Notes under the pieces: model-generated
Seen by the model: the letters and a program-made list of their open reading frames with translations, nothing else
What the model was told of the DNA's origin: nothing
The model's database searches: none
DNA from: Gnetum montanum
Lineage: Eukaryota > Streptophyta > Gnetopsida > Gnetales > Gnetaceae
DNA: 64,000 nt
Assembly: GCA_015680685.1 (NCBI GenBank)
Contig: MNCI01015527.1
Span: 226,825 to 290,824, forward strand
Direction of reading: 5' to 3'
Part shown: positions 1 through 12,021 of the stretch, piece after piece
Layout: every line of letters begins with the position of its first letter
Position numbering within the stretch: position 1 is the first letter of the stretch
Made by a program: the position numbers and the translations under genes

Positions 1-450
1 TGTGGAGCTCCAAAAGAGTGTCCTTTTATGGCTTGGTTGTCCGATGAATTTTCTTTTCTCATTAGAGGTTTGGATATTGAGTCCAATGTTTGGGGGTGAT
101 ATCAAGATTGCTCCAAAAAAGAAGAAAAAGGAGAAGAGCAACAAACCTATGAAGAGTCATCATGAGGATGGGGAGAAGCTTTTGCCTCTCGAGAGGAAAA
201 TGAAGAACCTAATGGAGAAGAACAAAAAAGCTCATCCGAAAAAGAAAATGAGAAAAGTGCTCCAGTAGATCAAGGTGAGAGCTCCATCAAGCCAGAGAAC
301 AATAGAACCGCCTTCATCACATCAGAAATTTCCTATGAAATAGTTAGAGAGATGAGGATTCCCACTAGGGTAACCCTCACAATTCAGTTTCCATCTGAAG
401 AAGAGTCCATGAAGGACTTGAAAATGTACAGTTTGTTATGTACAGTTTGA
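1..450 (+). pseudogene. Unrecognised acidic coding remnant with two in-frame stops
   Basis: Frame 1 stays coding-like from the window edge to a stop at 448-450, broken only by TGA at 97-99 and 163-165. The first third reads CGAPKECPFMAWLSDEFSFL. It is followed by a Glu/Lys/Ser-rich linker and then a compact stretch containing IPTRVTLTIQFPSEEES. A continuous acidic linker on both sides of the stops suggests a real but decayed ORF or exon, more than the overlapping lysine-rich frame at 2-268 does. I do not recognise the family. It may be the end of a retrotransposon gag or of a host gene cut by the window edge. Confidence 0.35.
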
Positions 451-2358
451 TTTTTCCTAGGAATGAGGTTTTTGTCCCATCTCACCTTATGTTTGATGGA
501 AATTTTTCTCAAAAAAGATTTCTATTTAGCTATAAAAATTCAATGAAAATTTTAGTATGTTTCAATGTTGAAATGAGGCTACATAAATTTCTTTAAGCTT
601 TTAAGGGGACAGAAATGTTGACACATTTGGCCATTTCATGGAATAGCAAAAGTAGAGGCTGGAAAAAGGCAATATTTGAAAAAGATTCATAAATAATCAA
701 TTTGTTTTAAAATCATTAGAAAATATGAATAATGCTGGAATTGTATAGGATTTCAATTCCATCATACAAGATCAAAATGTAAGTTTTTATTGATCTACGG
801 TGGTGCACATGGCAAGCTTCGCATGGAATTTAAATTCTGGAAAATCTTGAGGCTTTGGCAGTCAGATGGGAGTGTATGAAGTCTTGAATATTTGGGTTAA
901 AGCCCATCAATACCTAGGACGTTTTTGTAATGGAAGGAGCAGAGTGAAATTAATTTCAAAAAACATATACATGTACTTTAACTATTAAAGATTTTCTCAT
1001 GTTCGATACTGCAACTGCAACTGTTCACGTCACAATTGGTACCGGTTGCGAAATTTGGGTTTTACCAGCCTTCAAGCACAAAACCTCAGTCGTGGCCTGC
1101 ACTTTTCTTTGCCACGTCCTACTCGCCAGCTACTTCCTCTTATGTTTCTCATGTTGTTGCTTTACCATTTTCGCCTATTCCTTGCCGTTGGAGACGTGCT
1201 GTTAAGAATCTTCTTGAGTTTTTGCGGATCGGCACATTGTTGTAAATCGGTGAAAATTGACCCCCTGCAAAAGCTTCCCGGAATACACTATTTTCCTACA
1301 GAAGCTTCGTTCACGTGAAAATTTGTATGAATAGATCAGAATTAGAGGATTGATGTCTGGAGAGAAAGTATTGGCCCCTCTGTGGCAATGTTAGATCCGT
1401 ACCTGGCCTTGGTTTCAGCAAATAAAATGAACGCTTAGCTTGGATAGTATTGCAGAAGTTATTAGCCCCAGGCCAGAGCAAAGTTACAATGATTTTGTGT
1501 GAGCACGAACAGAGACAACGCAGGCAAAATCAGTAGCCAAATGTGAAGCCAATCTGTAGCAAAGAAAAACAAATGGGCATTGCCTACACATAGCAGTATC
1601 TTAATGGTAATCCTTTCAATGGTGGGCAATCTACAATCTCCTGAAGTGCCAAATGTTTTTTGAAATTGTAGACAGTTGAAGGCAATTGCTGTAAATTCCA
1701 GCAACTGCGTTTAAGCGGGTATCTCAGTTGCTAAAGGTTCCTTAGATTCGAGAAGCTGTTACAGACAGCCAACACAAGTCCTACCACTTTGTTGTAGCCC
1801 AACAACATGCTCAATAGTAATGTCCACCCAAAAAAATAGCGAAAATTCATGGCCTGCATTAAGCCCTAGCAATACCACCATTACCAATGAATCCGAAAGA
1901 ACGTAACCGTGAACCATCACTGAGGATTTACAGGAAGATGTGGTAGCTACCAACGAACCGTGCTCAGAAGTAGTTCCAACTGCTATGGGAGGTGCAACTT
2001 GCATGACGAGTTCAACGAAGGTGTGGCCGCACGTTGCATAAGCTTGTTGAGCAAAATCGGTAGCTGGCCAAACAACAAAGCGCCTCCTCCATAAATATTT
2101 CTAAGGTTCTCACTTTAAGACATATTTTCATGTTTTAAAAATAATAATAATAATAATAAACTCATTGGTTGTTCCCCCAATCCATTTACGTTCTGTTACA
2201 TCCATTGGTAAAGTTCTAAACATGGAGGTCTCTTCTTGTAAAAATGAAACATTTCTACGGCCTTGTGACTTAACTAGAGGTAAACATTAGATGCAAACGT
2301 TGTATACCCCTATGAATTCTTAAGGAAATTATAAGAAAAAAAAGAAAAAGGGAGAACT
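451..2358. other. No supportable gene
   Basis: This stretch holds only short open frames on both strands. The least AT-rich part is 1000-2050, with open frames at 1046-1318 (+), 1462-1704 (-) and 1759-2004 (-). None shows a motif I recognise, and two of the minus frames lie end to end with stops between them. It could be decayed host sequence. A short (AAT)n microsatellite lies at 2140-2160. Confidence 0.5.
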
Positions 2359-3720
2359 TGTTGAATATTTGTCAAATATCCTACACTTGTCAATTGTAGC
2401 TTATCGGTGGTTACAACCACCCAAGATTTTTTGTAACTTACCTAACTTGTTGGGCAAGTAATCTCCTAACTTGTTGGCCAAGTTACTTGGGAGAGAAGTT
2501 AGGTAAGATATTTTTGAAGATGTAACTACCTTTGAACCCTATAAAAAGGCTTCAGGGGTAAGAGGAAAGAGGGGGGACTTGGAAGAAGACATTGATACTA
2601 CACTTTGGAAGGCTACTAACTAGCACTTGGGCTCTCACTTGGAGACACACTTTGAGTCTTTGGAGAAGAGCATTTGTAAAGAAGAAAGTGTGAAAGATTA
2701 CTTGTAAGATGACTTGCTAAAGAAACGATTTCAGCCTCTTTTTCATAGTCCTATAAGTTATGCTTATTGTTTTTATTTTGTCTAAATTGTTTAGCTAGTG
2801 GTTTAGATAGTATCATCCTTGGCAAGTAATTTTGGGATTTTTAGATTGCTCTTATTGTTCTTTTTTCCCAATAGAAATTTCTGTTAAAATTTTGCCATAG
2901 AGACGCTTGTGTTTAAAAGCCTTAAGAGCATTTTAGTAGTAATTTTTATTATTGTGCAACGTATAATAACCGCTACTGGGATTGTTGTAAGAGAGCCTCT
3001 GCTTATAGTCATGCCATTGAACGATTCAATAGTCAAGAGGGTTCAGAAAATCTTTGGTATTTTGATGGGACCAAAATAGCTTCTTTTTATCTTTAAAGTG
3101 AATCTCCGTGGTATTTCAATCAGAAATTGTCAAGTATTTTGAAGGTTCTGTTGAATGAAATTGTTGACATCCATTATCTAGCCAAAATGGAGTCTCGTAC
3201 GTGGTCGTTTATGCAGCAATTTTTTGGTAACATAGTAGGATTGTCTTGAAGAAATTGCTTATTTAAGCCTTAGAAGTTTGAACAATTCATAGATATTGAA
3301 TTTGGGATAGCTTTATTGTGAAGTGTTTACTCGTGTCATTTTACCTTGTTTAAATATTTGAGGTCCATGCAAATCTGCTTTCTTTTCTATCTATTTCCAT
3401 CGAATCTTGCTCTATTTCTAGTTTTCTTGTGAAACTATCTCTTTCTCTGGGGAAAATTAGAAGTAGATTCACAGAGTTTTGCTCAAATGTTTTTACAAAA
3501 TTTTATTTGTTATAAGTAAGTATTATAAGGACCGCGTAGACTAGGCAATTAAACAAAATAGGAACTCTCAACAACTCACAGTACTTGGCAAAGTTGGTTG
3601 AATCTCTTTAAGATAAGTCATTTGTAGTTTACACACAACGCAATCGTTTCATATTTCACAACCGCACACCGCAACAACACACACACATACTCACATTAAC
3701 TACTGAGTTTATTTGGAGGT
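2359..3720 (+). repeat. Candidate LTR (possibly copia-type), boundaries uncertain
   Basis: The stretch opens with TGTTGAATATTTG. It has a good TATA box, CTATAAAAAGG, at 2539-2549, followed by a purine-rich leader typical of LTR R/U5 regions. Near the right end, GGTATCTGGGCC at about 3724-3735 resembles a decayed tRNA-iMet primer site (GGTATCAGAGCC). I could not find a convincing target-site duplication or a clean CA end, so it may be a truncated or solo LTR. No coding domain follows it. Confidence 0.4.
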
Positions 3721-3830
3721 ATCTGGGCCTTGGTGTTGCCAAAGACCAACAGGCACCTAAATCCTGTTCGACGCTCGTTGGCGGTCACGTCCCAAACGGT
3801 CGCCAACACTTAGAATTGTATAAAAAAAAA

Positions 3831-4165
3831 TAGGTTGTGTGGGCATGAAACCTCTTATAAGTGTCCCAAAAAAAAAAGCTACTTGTGCATGTAACCTCTT
3901 GTAATTGTACTAAAAACTCTAGGTTTTTTAGGCATGCAATATATCTAAATTTGTATAATATTCATTGGTCTCATTGTATGAAGAACCTATTAATATAAGT
4001 ATAAGATACAAGAATTTGTATTATGAATAAGGTATTTCTAGAAATTGGAACCTATAAGGATTGTATTAAAAATATAGGTGGTTGATTCAACATGATACCT
4101 AGTTGGATTATTGTAAATGAAAAAGTAGTTTGTCAAACATGAGACCTATACAGATTATTGTAGAA
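3831..4165. repeat. Decayed tandem repeat, ~42-47 bp unit
   Basis: Three clear units begin at 3831, 3878 and 3920, each carrying a core like GGCATGAAACCTCTTATAA followed by TTGTA and an A-rich tail. Weaker versions continue to about 4165, for example CAACATGATACCTAG and CAAACATGAGACCTATA. Units differ by many substitutions and small indels, so the array is old. Confidence 0.55.
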
Positions 4166-4527
4166 CAAAGAATCCTTTCTAAACATTAAATACATAATTA
4201 TTATCTTAAACTATTAGAGATTTCTAGGTTTTTCAACCTATGAATATGAGTGTAATAAATGTTGTTTCTTTGGCATTGATCCTAGGCACGTATAGCAAAT
4301 GTTTAATTTTCTAAATTACACTATTTGATAAATTACATGTTTTACTAATTCATTACTAATAGATCATTACTGAACATGTTAGATAATTATAGTCGAATAT
4401 TATATCATTTTTAGATTATATCCTATATTCCTACATTATTAGAAATTTTTCAAGTGTGTTTAATGCTTTTGATGCATGATTGATACATTTATGTTTTTCA
4501 CTTCACATAGATTCTTATAGGGTATAG

Positions 4528-4791
4528 ATGGATCAACTGTCAAATGATATAAAGAAGAATTGTGACAAGTTATTTGAAAGAAAGTTTATGGTAAAGAAAG
4601 AATATATAAAGAAAGGATTCCTAGTGGCAAGGATAATTTATAGAACTCAAATAGATGATACTATGGTAGATTCAAGAAAACAAAATAAAATTGAGATTTT
4701 ATGTAATAGATATGGAGTGACTTATTGTTCTCTTTTTCATCTATCTAATAATGAAATTGGTTTTTATATTAAATCAATTAATGTAGAATGA
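4528..4791 (+). CDS. Hypothetical 87-residue ORF, possibly N-terminal part of the DUF7869 pseudogene
   Basis: This is an open frame starting MDQLSNDIKKNC and rich in Lys, Ile and Asn. Its end, EILCNRYGVTYCSLFHL, could be the remnant of the cysteine-containing segment that precedes DUF7869 domains. It lies on the same strand as the DUF7869 remnant at 29382 and would be close to it if the T element (5038-27302) were removed. The link is inference, and the frame may be fortuitous in AT-rich DNA. Confidence 0.25.
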   Translation: MDQLSNDIKKNCDKLFERKFMVKKEYIKKGFLVARIIYRTQIDDTMVDSRKQNKIEILCNRYGVTYCSLFHLSNNEIGFYIKSINVE

Positions 4792-5037
4792 AAGGACTAT
4801 TTTCTATTCTTTAAGGATATCCCATCAATGATAGTATAGAGCGAAAGTCATATATACGATATCTTAAATGCTCAATTCATTTCCCTTCCAAAGAGTAGTA
4901 GTTCCAATCCTGCTAAGGTAAATAGATAGAGATTCAATTTTTTTATCTCATAAATAGTAAACCAATGGATCCAATCTACAATGCATTTATAAATAAGATA
5001 TACTACTAGAGTAGAAAAGAATAGTAGGAACAAGATC

Positions 5038-5534
5038 TATGACAAGCCATTCCCAAATGTCGTAAAAATACAAACGCTTAATTTATTACATTCACCATTT
5101 TCTAAGATATTATACCAAAAACATTCTAAATACTTAATTAATGAATTAACTGGAAAATAAATAATTGGCACTAAAGAATTAAGCAAGGAAAATGGAAAAA
5201 ATTATATTAATGGAAGAGAGTACTGTAACACACTTTTTGGGTTGTCTTCCTATGCTACTTAAGCCTTAGAGGCAATCCAGCACTTCCACCATGGTTAGGA
5301 TGTCCTGCCAAAGGATTGATTAGTCCATTTTTGTTCCACTTCACCTAGCTCCCATTACTTGCCTTTCCAAGCTCCGCAACTCCGTGCTTGGCACGACCTC
5401 TAACCCTAGCCTTAAATGGCATAGGTCAAACCCTTTCCCAAGGGATACATGAATAATCATAACTCCTCATAACAAGGTGCCCCTTCATTAGAAGGTTAAT
5501 TACATTATTAACAATTTTTTCCACCCTTAACAAG
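5038..5534 (-). repeat. T 3' LTR, main part
   Basis: This aligns along its length with the T 5' LTR at 26791-27302. Shared blocks include GGAAAAAATTATATTAATGG and CCCTTTCCCAAGGGATACAT. The LTR is cut at 5534 by A1. Its last 15 bases continue at 11824-11838, after the duplicated ACAAG (5530-5534 and 11819-11823). The window copy starts TATGACA where the 5' LTR has TGTGACA. Confidence 0.85.
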
Positions 5535-6377
5535 TGATGGGACACGATATCGCATGGGCCGTGATATCGCATATGCGATATCGTGTCCACCGCGATATCG
5601 CGTCTTCCCCTGCGATATCGTGTACGTGATATCGCAGTCCACTGTAATGTCTATAAATAAGAAGTGACTCTCCCTTGTTGATCATCCTAGTTTAAATTGT
5701 AGCTAGACTCTCATAGTTTGATCCCTCCATAGTTAGATTATTTTCCCATGTCTACCCACAGTGTGGTGAATGTAATTGCACGGCATTCTTTATTCGAGTG
5801 TGATGTACTTGGACATGCACATGACCGAAAATAAAGATCGAGATTACTTCATCATTGCAACATTCACTTTGTTATTTATTTGTTTATTCAATTGTTATTT
5901 ATTGCTTTCTCTCTCACCCTTAAACTCCTAGTAACGCGGAATGAGTACGACTTGATTATGAGCATTTAAGTGTGACTACTTGGTAACCCAGTGGCATACC
6001 TAGGATCTGTGCTTGGTAATCCTAGTGTTAGTCTTGCACGAAGTTCAAGATGTGTACGGATAATCAAGGAATCAGCTGCTCATCGCACTTAGGCTAGATT
6101 AGATTCTCTTACCCTTTCCCTCCTAGCTTAGCTTAGTTAAGATTACTTTTCATTACCTTCAGGAGTAGCATTAGAATTAGGAACACATCATACACCTCAC
6201 TCTGTACTAAACCATATGTGACAAATATAATACTAGTCCAAGTGGAATACAATGAACTGCAACCTAAGGTTAACGATCTAGGTGCCACAACTAGTCTGTC
6301 TGTGGAGTTCAACCAGATCGCGTGTGAGAACACTCGTATTTGTATGGTTGAGTGTAGGGGTATCTCGCCACTCATCA
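5535..6377 (+). repeat. A1 5' LTR
   Basis: It starts TGATGGGACACG and ends CCACTCATCA. The promoter has a GATATC array at 5546-5633 and TATA box CTATAAATAA at 5651-5660. A poly(A) signal AATAAA lies at 5830-5835, so R is about 180 bp. Differences from the 3' LTR in the array are mostly C-to-T or G-to-A changes in CpG, as expected of methylated, deaminating copies. Confidence 0.88.
5546..5633 (+). promoter_or_regulatory. U3 palindrome array of A1 5' LTR (six GATATC sites)
   Basis: GATATC occurs at 5546, 5563, 5577, 5594, 5613 and 5628, so the steps are 17, 14, 17, 19 and 15 bp. Most sites extend to a longer palindrome such as GCGATATCGC. The array ends 18 bp before the TATA box, which places it where transcription factors would act. 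Function is inferred from position. Confidence 0.75.
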
Positions 6378-6396
6378 TTGGCACCGTTGCTAAGGA
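6378..6396 (+). other. Primer binding site, tRNA-Asp type (A1)
   Basis: TTGGCACCGTTGCTAAGGA directly follows the LTR. It matches the Athila-type site TGGCGCCGTTGCCGGGGA, complementary to the 3' end of tRNA-Asp, with changes mostly in CpG positions. Confidence 0.85.
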
Positions 6397-6518
6397 TGGT
6401 GCTATTATCTAGATTAGTTATATCATACAAGGTCACTATAAAGGAATTAATGATATATCTTTTAAAAAAGAATTAATTATAAAAAGTCGAATACGAATTC
6501 ACACACAGTTTCACAATC

Positions 6519-8514
6519 ATGCCTCTCTTACAAGACTATAATAATGCCACACTTAGTTAGGAAATTCATTGGAGAACTGATGAATTATATGATAATAAAG
6601 ATTGGAGTACACAATCTAAGGTGGGAGTTTCTTATAAACATGAACAAAAGCAACGTCATCCCAACACATGAAATCATAACTTACCCGATGACAATGAACC
6701 CCTACTTACCACTACAAGCCTAATGCAAATACAAGAGGTTGTTTGAATCTCACGTAGGCATCATAAAGAGAGCCATCTACCCAGGCTTGATTTAAACAAC
6801 TTTCCTAGATTTTTAGGAGGCTATGACTTAGATCAGCATCAACATTTACAAGCCTTCTACGATGCCTGCACATGGAATAACATTGATAATAGGTGGCAAA
6901 AACTTAAGCTCTTCCTTATGACACTTGTTGACCAAGCAAAAATATGGTATAGATCGTTAAAACCAAATTCAATATGATGCTGGTCAACAATGGTAGAAGC
7001 CTTTAATGACAAATATCAAACCTACACAAAATTGTCAACCTTGAGGAAACAAATCCAAGGATGAAAACAAGCAAAACATGAACCCTTGGACATGGCCTTA
7101 GAAAGATATTATGCACTGTTAAACAACTGTCCAGGCCATGGGTTTTCCAAGGAAAGGCTAATGTACCATATCATTGATGGGCTATGTAATGAAACAAGAG
7201 ATACCTTAGGAGTATATGCCCAAGGTCAACTATACAAACTACAAACCCATCAAATCCAAGAGCTTATTAAGTGGGTAGCAAAAGAAGAAGGAGAAATAGC
7301 TCGATGGGAGAGTGTTGAAAAACACCAACAGGACCAAAAAATCAACTCAACAAAGGTCCATGATCATAAAAAGGAGAAATAAACCAATCTCAAGGTGGAA
7401 ACATCATCTTTGCCAATACAACCAACATTAGAAGAAGCTGAGGCAAAGATCAATACGATGTTGGAAGACATATCAAAAGTATGGAGAATTTATCAACAAT
7501 ATTGGAGATAGAGTTTTGACAACCCAAGAAGCAGGACAAAACATTAGACATTCAAAGAAAAAGAATGAAGGGAATAAGTGCTCAACTACCAATCATACAT
7601 ATGAATGCAACATATGCCTGTACGATCACCCCAAGGGCCAATGTCTAATATTGTTACATTTACAGTAGCATTGGGGAAGCACGTTACATCCAGAGTTCGT
7701 ACAGAGATACTATGTTTGATCACAGTGGCAACAATCCCAGTCATGGGGGAGACCACCCTTAGACTAGAGGCACCCTTCATATTATCCGAATCCAAATGCT
7801 TATCAAGTTCATCATCCTATTTCTCCAACTGGACCAATGCACTTTATCTCACCACAATACTATTTTCCACAATATTATCAGCCCATAGCTCCAACACAAC
7901 CACCAACTTGTGCATCTCATACTCCTCCTAACTTTCAACATTCTCATCCTTTCCCTCCTTCCATAGTGCCACCAACTATTCCTAAGGTTCCTGCACCACA
8001 AAAACAACCCATGAACACTACTTGTGCTAATGCTACTAACAGCAGTGAAAAGCCTCCTCAACATCAAAAGCATCATTTCTTTAAACATGGCCGTAAGAAG
8101 GGACAACACAATTTCGAGGCCACTGCATCTTCCAACCCAGCACAAGTTCCACACTGTGGTGCACCCTTACCTTCAAACCCAGTGCCTCATGTAACTTCAT
8201 CAGGACCACCAACTAACACTCCAACAACCATATGGCCCAATGAACACAAACATGGAAGGCATCAACCCAATCCTTGCATACCATCTAACGGTCACAAATA
8301 TCATAGTGGGTCAACTCGTTATCTGGGAACTACATCATATAAAATGCCCCACTATGCTTACTATAATCAAGTGTGTGAAACTCGATGGGGTAAGTATGAT
8401 CAAGCCCCAAGATTTCCAAGATGCAAGGATCCCAGTCATCAATTATTAATCTATGCCATCCTCGACCGTTTAGCTATGAGGGATATCCCTCATTCTAATA
8501 ATAAGCATGATTAA
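6519..8514 (+). pseudogene. Gag remnant of A1
   Basis: The frame opens with an ATG at 6519 and shows an Athila-like gag: FPRFLGGYDLDQHQHLQAFY, then a block with FNDKYQTYTKLSTLRKQIQG and the long open piece 7086-7382 (ERYYALLNNCPGHGFSKERL). A zinc-knuckle CNICLYDHPKGQC lies at about 7604-7645. It is followed by a Pro/Gln/His-rich tail that stays open at 7837-8514. Several stops and shifts interrupt the N-terminal half. A2 and B have the same order. No protease motif follows, unlike in A2 and B. Confidence 0.8.
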
Positions 8515-10384
8515 TAACCACTTTTTATTTTCTTTAATTTTTTAATTTTTGTTTTCCAGTTTTTCATTTTTCAACTTTTTGTTTTATCTTTTTATCTTTT
8601 TGTGTTTTTGTCTTTGTAGGTTTTTGTAAGTAATCTCATCTATGAATAAAACACTCATGTGGATCATTGGTTGAGGTGTGTTCTATGTTATTAAGTCATG
8701 AGTGAGCAATTATTTTGACAGTGAGCCCATTACACCCACTCATCCATTCTACAAATAAAGAGGTTCTGTTCAAGGGTACAGTGATATTCTTGACATTCTT
8801 AAAACTTAAAATTAACTTTGTGTTCATTGTACCCAGAATGAAGAAGGATGGACCAAGAGGGAATGATTAGGGTGTGACATCAAGGGGACTTGCATATTCT
8901 CTTTGGTGACATCTATGGGAGTTATCCTGCAACGTGGTTGTACTAAGATCCTTGTAGATCTAATTAAAAATGGGAGTAAGAGTAATCAAAAGGGCACTCA
9001 AAAATCAAATGTTGTTCTACGGGGTTCCACTGAAAAGACATGCACCCATGCCTAAAGGTTGGCAGCTTCTCTGGATTCAATATTCAAAAAGAAAAAAAAA
9101 AGTGCCACAAAACAAAAATCACTCCTCCCTTGGACGAAATGCCAAGTGATCGTACGCCTTGTTGTTATGGTACTCTCATAGTTGTTAATCATGGGATGAA
9201 ATAATGCGATGTCACTGATTAGAAGGATGGACTTGGTCCTGATCTTGGAACGATGGGTTAATGACATGTTGATCATGCTTTTCATGCAAGATTTACTATG
9301 CCCTAGGTCAGTTACCTTATGTCCCGATCTCTATGCTCCCTTCTATACTTCGTCTCATCTCACTATTCATGTAATTGTAGCTCGTGTCTCATGTAGCATA
9401 GAATCTTCATCTCATTTCAGTGATATTTACATGTGTGTGTTTTATGGAGTTAGTGTGGATTACATTTAACCCTTCTAGTGCCCATAGACACTTTAAGTGT
9501 GGTTACACAAGGGCATTATAGGTTGGAACCTGCTTTGGGAAGGATCCACTTTTGTAATCTTTTGTAATCTTCACTTATGACATAGCTCACACACACCATT
9601 TATTACCCTCAGCGTATTGTTCATGATATTCTTTCCCTTATTACTATCCCTCCGATTCAACATTTCTATGAATCATCACATAGCCTTTTTCTCTATCATC
9701 CAAGGTCCTTATTAATAAATTCCACACCATCATAATTTTTGTGCTTTCAAAACTAGTTGAATTACCCTGGAACCCTTTAACAATCATCCAGATGTCCTTA
9801 GTTTACATTATTTAATTTCAAAGAAATATTAAAAATTCAGTACATTCTCTAAGTTTCCTAACTTCGATAAAAATATATATACATGAGTCCCCTATGCTAA
9901 TCAACATCATTTGCAACTATTCACGTGGGGGAGTTTTTCGATTTTTTCTCTACGACTTGCGATTGCACGCCCCTTACTTTCATATCCATAACTCGCTCGC
10001 TGATACTCCGATTTTCATTCCGTTTGAACCTACTTGAACCCGAAATGTTCAGCTTAGTCGTGGGGGAGGGGCACATGCTGAATAGTGCATATAGTGCATA
10101 ATTTTTTTGAAATTCATCATCACCCAAAGGACATCTTTAAGGGTAATTAGTTGTAGAATTAAGAATAGCATGTGTCAAAACCAATTTCATCCCCTTAGCT
10201 ATACCAAAAAATTGAATTGGGAAACCACCTAAGCAAAGAAGACTCAACATTATAATCTTTTGGGGACATGTTCTTCCAATAATTAACATCACACCGAAAT
10301 AAAGTAAATCTATTAAGGCAAGCAATAAGGTATAACTTAACTTTGGTAACAACCTTACTAACAATTGGTCCTGTGTGATTTCAG
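8515..10384 (+). other. A1 non-coding 3' region
   Basis: No gene is seen here. A T-rich leader (8520-8640) is followed by blocks shared with A2 and B: GGTGTGACATCAAGGGGACT near 8871 and CCTGCTTTGGGAAGGATCCA at 9529-9548. A TATA-like AAATATATATACATG lies near 9870. Short ORFs such as 9209-9469 and 10137-10364 (minus) show no family features. Confidence 0.6.
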
Positions 10385-10912
10385 ATGGCCCCGAAACGTG
10401 GACAACAGGAGGTCCTACTTAAGGTGTGATCGAATGATCTCAGAGAGGTGGAAGACAAGATCCTACTGAACAACATGCAGAAGTAGGAGATACCCTCTCT
10501 AAAAGTGGTGCCTGGTACTTAGGGGAAATGTACCAATTTTTGCACAATTAAGAAGAAGGCACCATGGTTAACATTTGTGGTGTGACCATTGATTTCTCTG
10601 TTCAAGCCATGTTTGAAGTATTAAACCCTCTGAATACAGGGCCAAAGGTTGCTCAAATCTAGCTGGACACTTTCAGAATTGAGCAACTTAATAAATTGTT
10701 GACAGAGAATAAAAGGGTGGCAGAAGAAAAAGAGAAGGCTGACTAGGCTACCTCTATGGCACAAGCACAAACTTACATGCATGCCAAGGCACTCATGGCC
10801 TTACAAGAGGAGAAACTCTAGGCCATACTTCGATGCCATCAAATTCTAAGACCTAGAGCACAAGAAAAGGGAAAGACACCAATGGAGGAGCCACCACCAC
10901 CAGGAACTACAT
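10385..10912 (+). pseudogene. Truncated 3' ORF of A1
   Basis: The frame starts MAPKRGQQEVLL at 10385, right after CTGTGTGATTTCAG, which looks like a splice acceptor. It then decays and recovers as a Lys/Glu-rich helical stretch (QLNKLLTENKRVAEEKEKAD). It ends EEPPPPGTT before a TGA at 10910-10912. Element B ends its 3' ORF the same way (EPPPPGTV), so this is the same gene with most of the body deleted. Several stops are present. Confidence 0.6.
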
Positions 10913-11065
10913 GAGTTCCAAATTTTTGTAGTTGTAGCATTTTTCTGTGTTGTGTCTTCCCACACTATGGTATTGTCCCATTTCTTTTTCCATCAATAAT
11001 CCCATACCTATCCACCATGTAATCACTGTAACTTGAGGATGAGTTTTTATTCAGTCGTGGGGGTA

Positions 11066-11818
11066 TGATGGAACGCGATATCGCATGGTCCGTGATATCA
11101 CATACACGATATCACGTCCGCCACGATATCGCACATGTATGCGATATCGTAGTCCACCGTAATGTCTATAAATAAGAAGCAGCTCTCCCTTATTGATCAT
11201 CCTATTTTAGATTATAGCTAGACTCTTGTAGTTTGATCCCTCTAGAGTTGGATTATTTTCCCATGTCTACCCACAGTGTGGTGAATGTAATTGTATGGCA
11301 TTCTTTATTCGAGTGTGATGTACTTGGACACGTACATGACCAAAAATAAAGATCGAGATTACGTCATCATTGCAGCATTCACTTTGTTATTTATTTGTTT
11401 ATTCAATTGTTATTTACTACTCTCTCTCACCCTTAAACTCCTAGTAACACAGAATGAGTACGACTTGACTACGAGAATTTAAGTGTGACTACTTGGTAAC
11501 CCAGTGGCGTACCTAGGATCTACACTTGGTAATCCCAGTGGTAGTCATGCATGAAGTCCAAGNTAGCTTAGCTTAGTTAAGATTACTTTTCATTGCCTTC
11601 AAGAGTAGCATTAGAATTAGGAACACATCATACACCTCACTCTGGACTAAACCATACGTGACAAATATAATACTAGTCCAGGTGGAAAGATAGCAAACTG
11701 CGACCTAAGGTTAACGATCTAGGTGCCACAAATAGTCTATCTGTGGAGTTCGACCGGATCGCACGTGACAACGCTCGTATTCGTATGGTTGAGTGTAGGG
11801 GTATCTCTCCACTCATCA
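11066..11818 (+). repeat. A1 3' LTR
   Basis: It begins TGATGGAACGCG after the polypurine tract at 11054-11065 and ends CCACTCATCA at 11818. GATATC sites lie at 11077, 11094, 11108, 11125 and 11143 (steps 17, 14, 17, 18). The TATA box is at 11166-11175. A single n at 11563 joins two LTR parts; the segment around GTGTACGGATAATCAAGG present in the 5' LTR is missing there. Confidence 0.85.
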
Positions 11819-11823
11819 ACAAG

Positions 11824-11855
11824 GGATAGGACACTACAATCTAACCCCCCTTATG
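11824..11855 (-). repeat. T 3' LTR terminal fragment and polypurine tract
   Basis: GGATAGGACACTACA (11824-11838) is the far end of the T LTR, cut off by A1 and identical in layout to 27288-27302. Read on the minus strand, the next bases give AAGGGGGGTTAGAT, the polypurine tract that primes plus-strand synthesis just before an LTR. Confidence 0.75.
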
Positions 11856-12021
11856 AATCTAGCTCATCCTCAAGTACTTCCTCTATGTCTAGCTACTTAG
11901 CTACTACTTCATCATTATGCTCCTTAGCTTCAATTCCCTTATTTTCCTCATTATCATCTATACAAATGAAAGATCAAAAATCATAAACATAATTTATTAC
12001 ATCCAAAAAAAATACAATTTA

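Larger units (their letters stand above)
5535..11818 (+). mobile_element. Athila-like LTR element A1, non-autonomous
   Basis: It is flanked by ACAAG duplications (5530-5534, 11819-11823) and bounded by TGATG...CATCA LTRs. The 5' LTR is 5535-6377, the PBS follows at 6378, and the 3' LTR starts at 11066 after the polypurine run GTCGTGGGGGTA. Inside are a decayed gag (6519-8514), a long non-coding stretch and the tail of the 3' ORF (to 10912). No reverse transcriptase, RNase H or integrase is present. With only gag retained it must have relied on a relative such as B. Total length is 6284 bp, shortened by an assembly n at 11563. Confidence 0.88.

Noticed and set aside
2-268. Lysine-rich 88-residue ORF
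   Set aside because: It overlaps frame 1, which shows a continuous acidic, more protein-like sequence with two stops; the lysine run is the +1 shadow of GAA/AAG codons.
5546-5633. GATATC array as a CRISPR array or satellite
   Set aside because: Cores are 6-10 bp with 14-17 bp steps, limited to U3 of LTRs, in a plant genome; no spacer-repeat structure.
7605-7931. 108-residue plus ORF in A1
   Set aside because: It is the shifted frame of the gag zinc-knuckle and Pro-rich tail.
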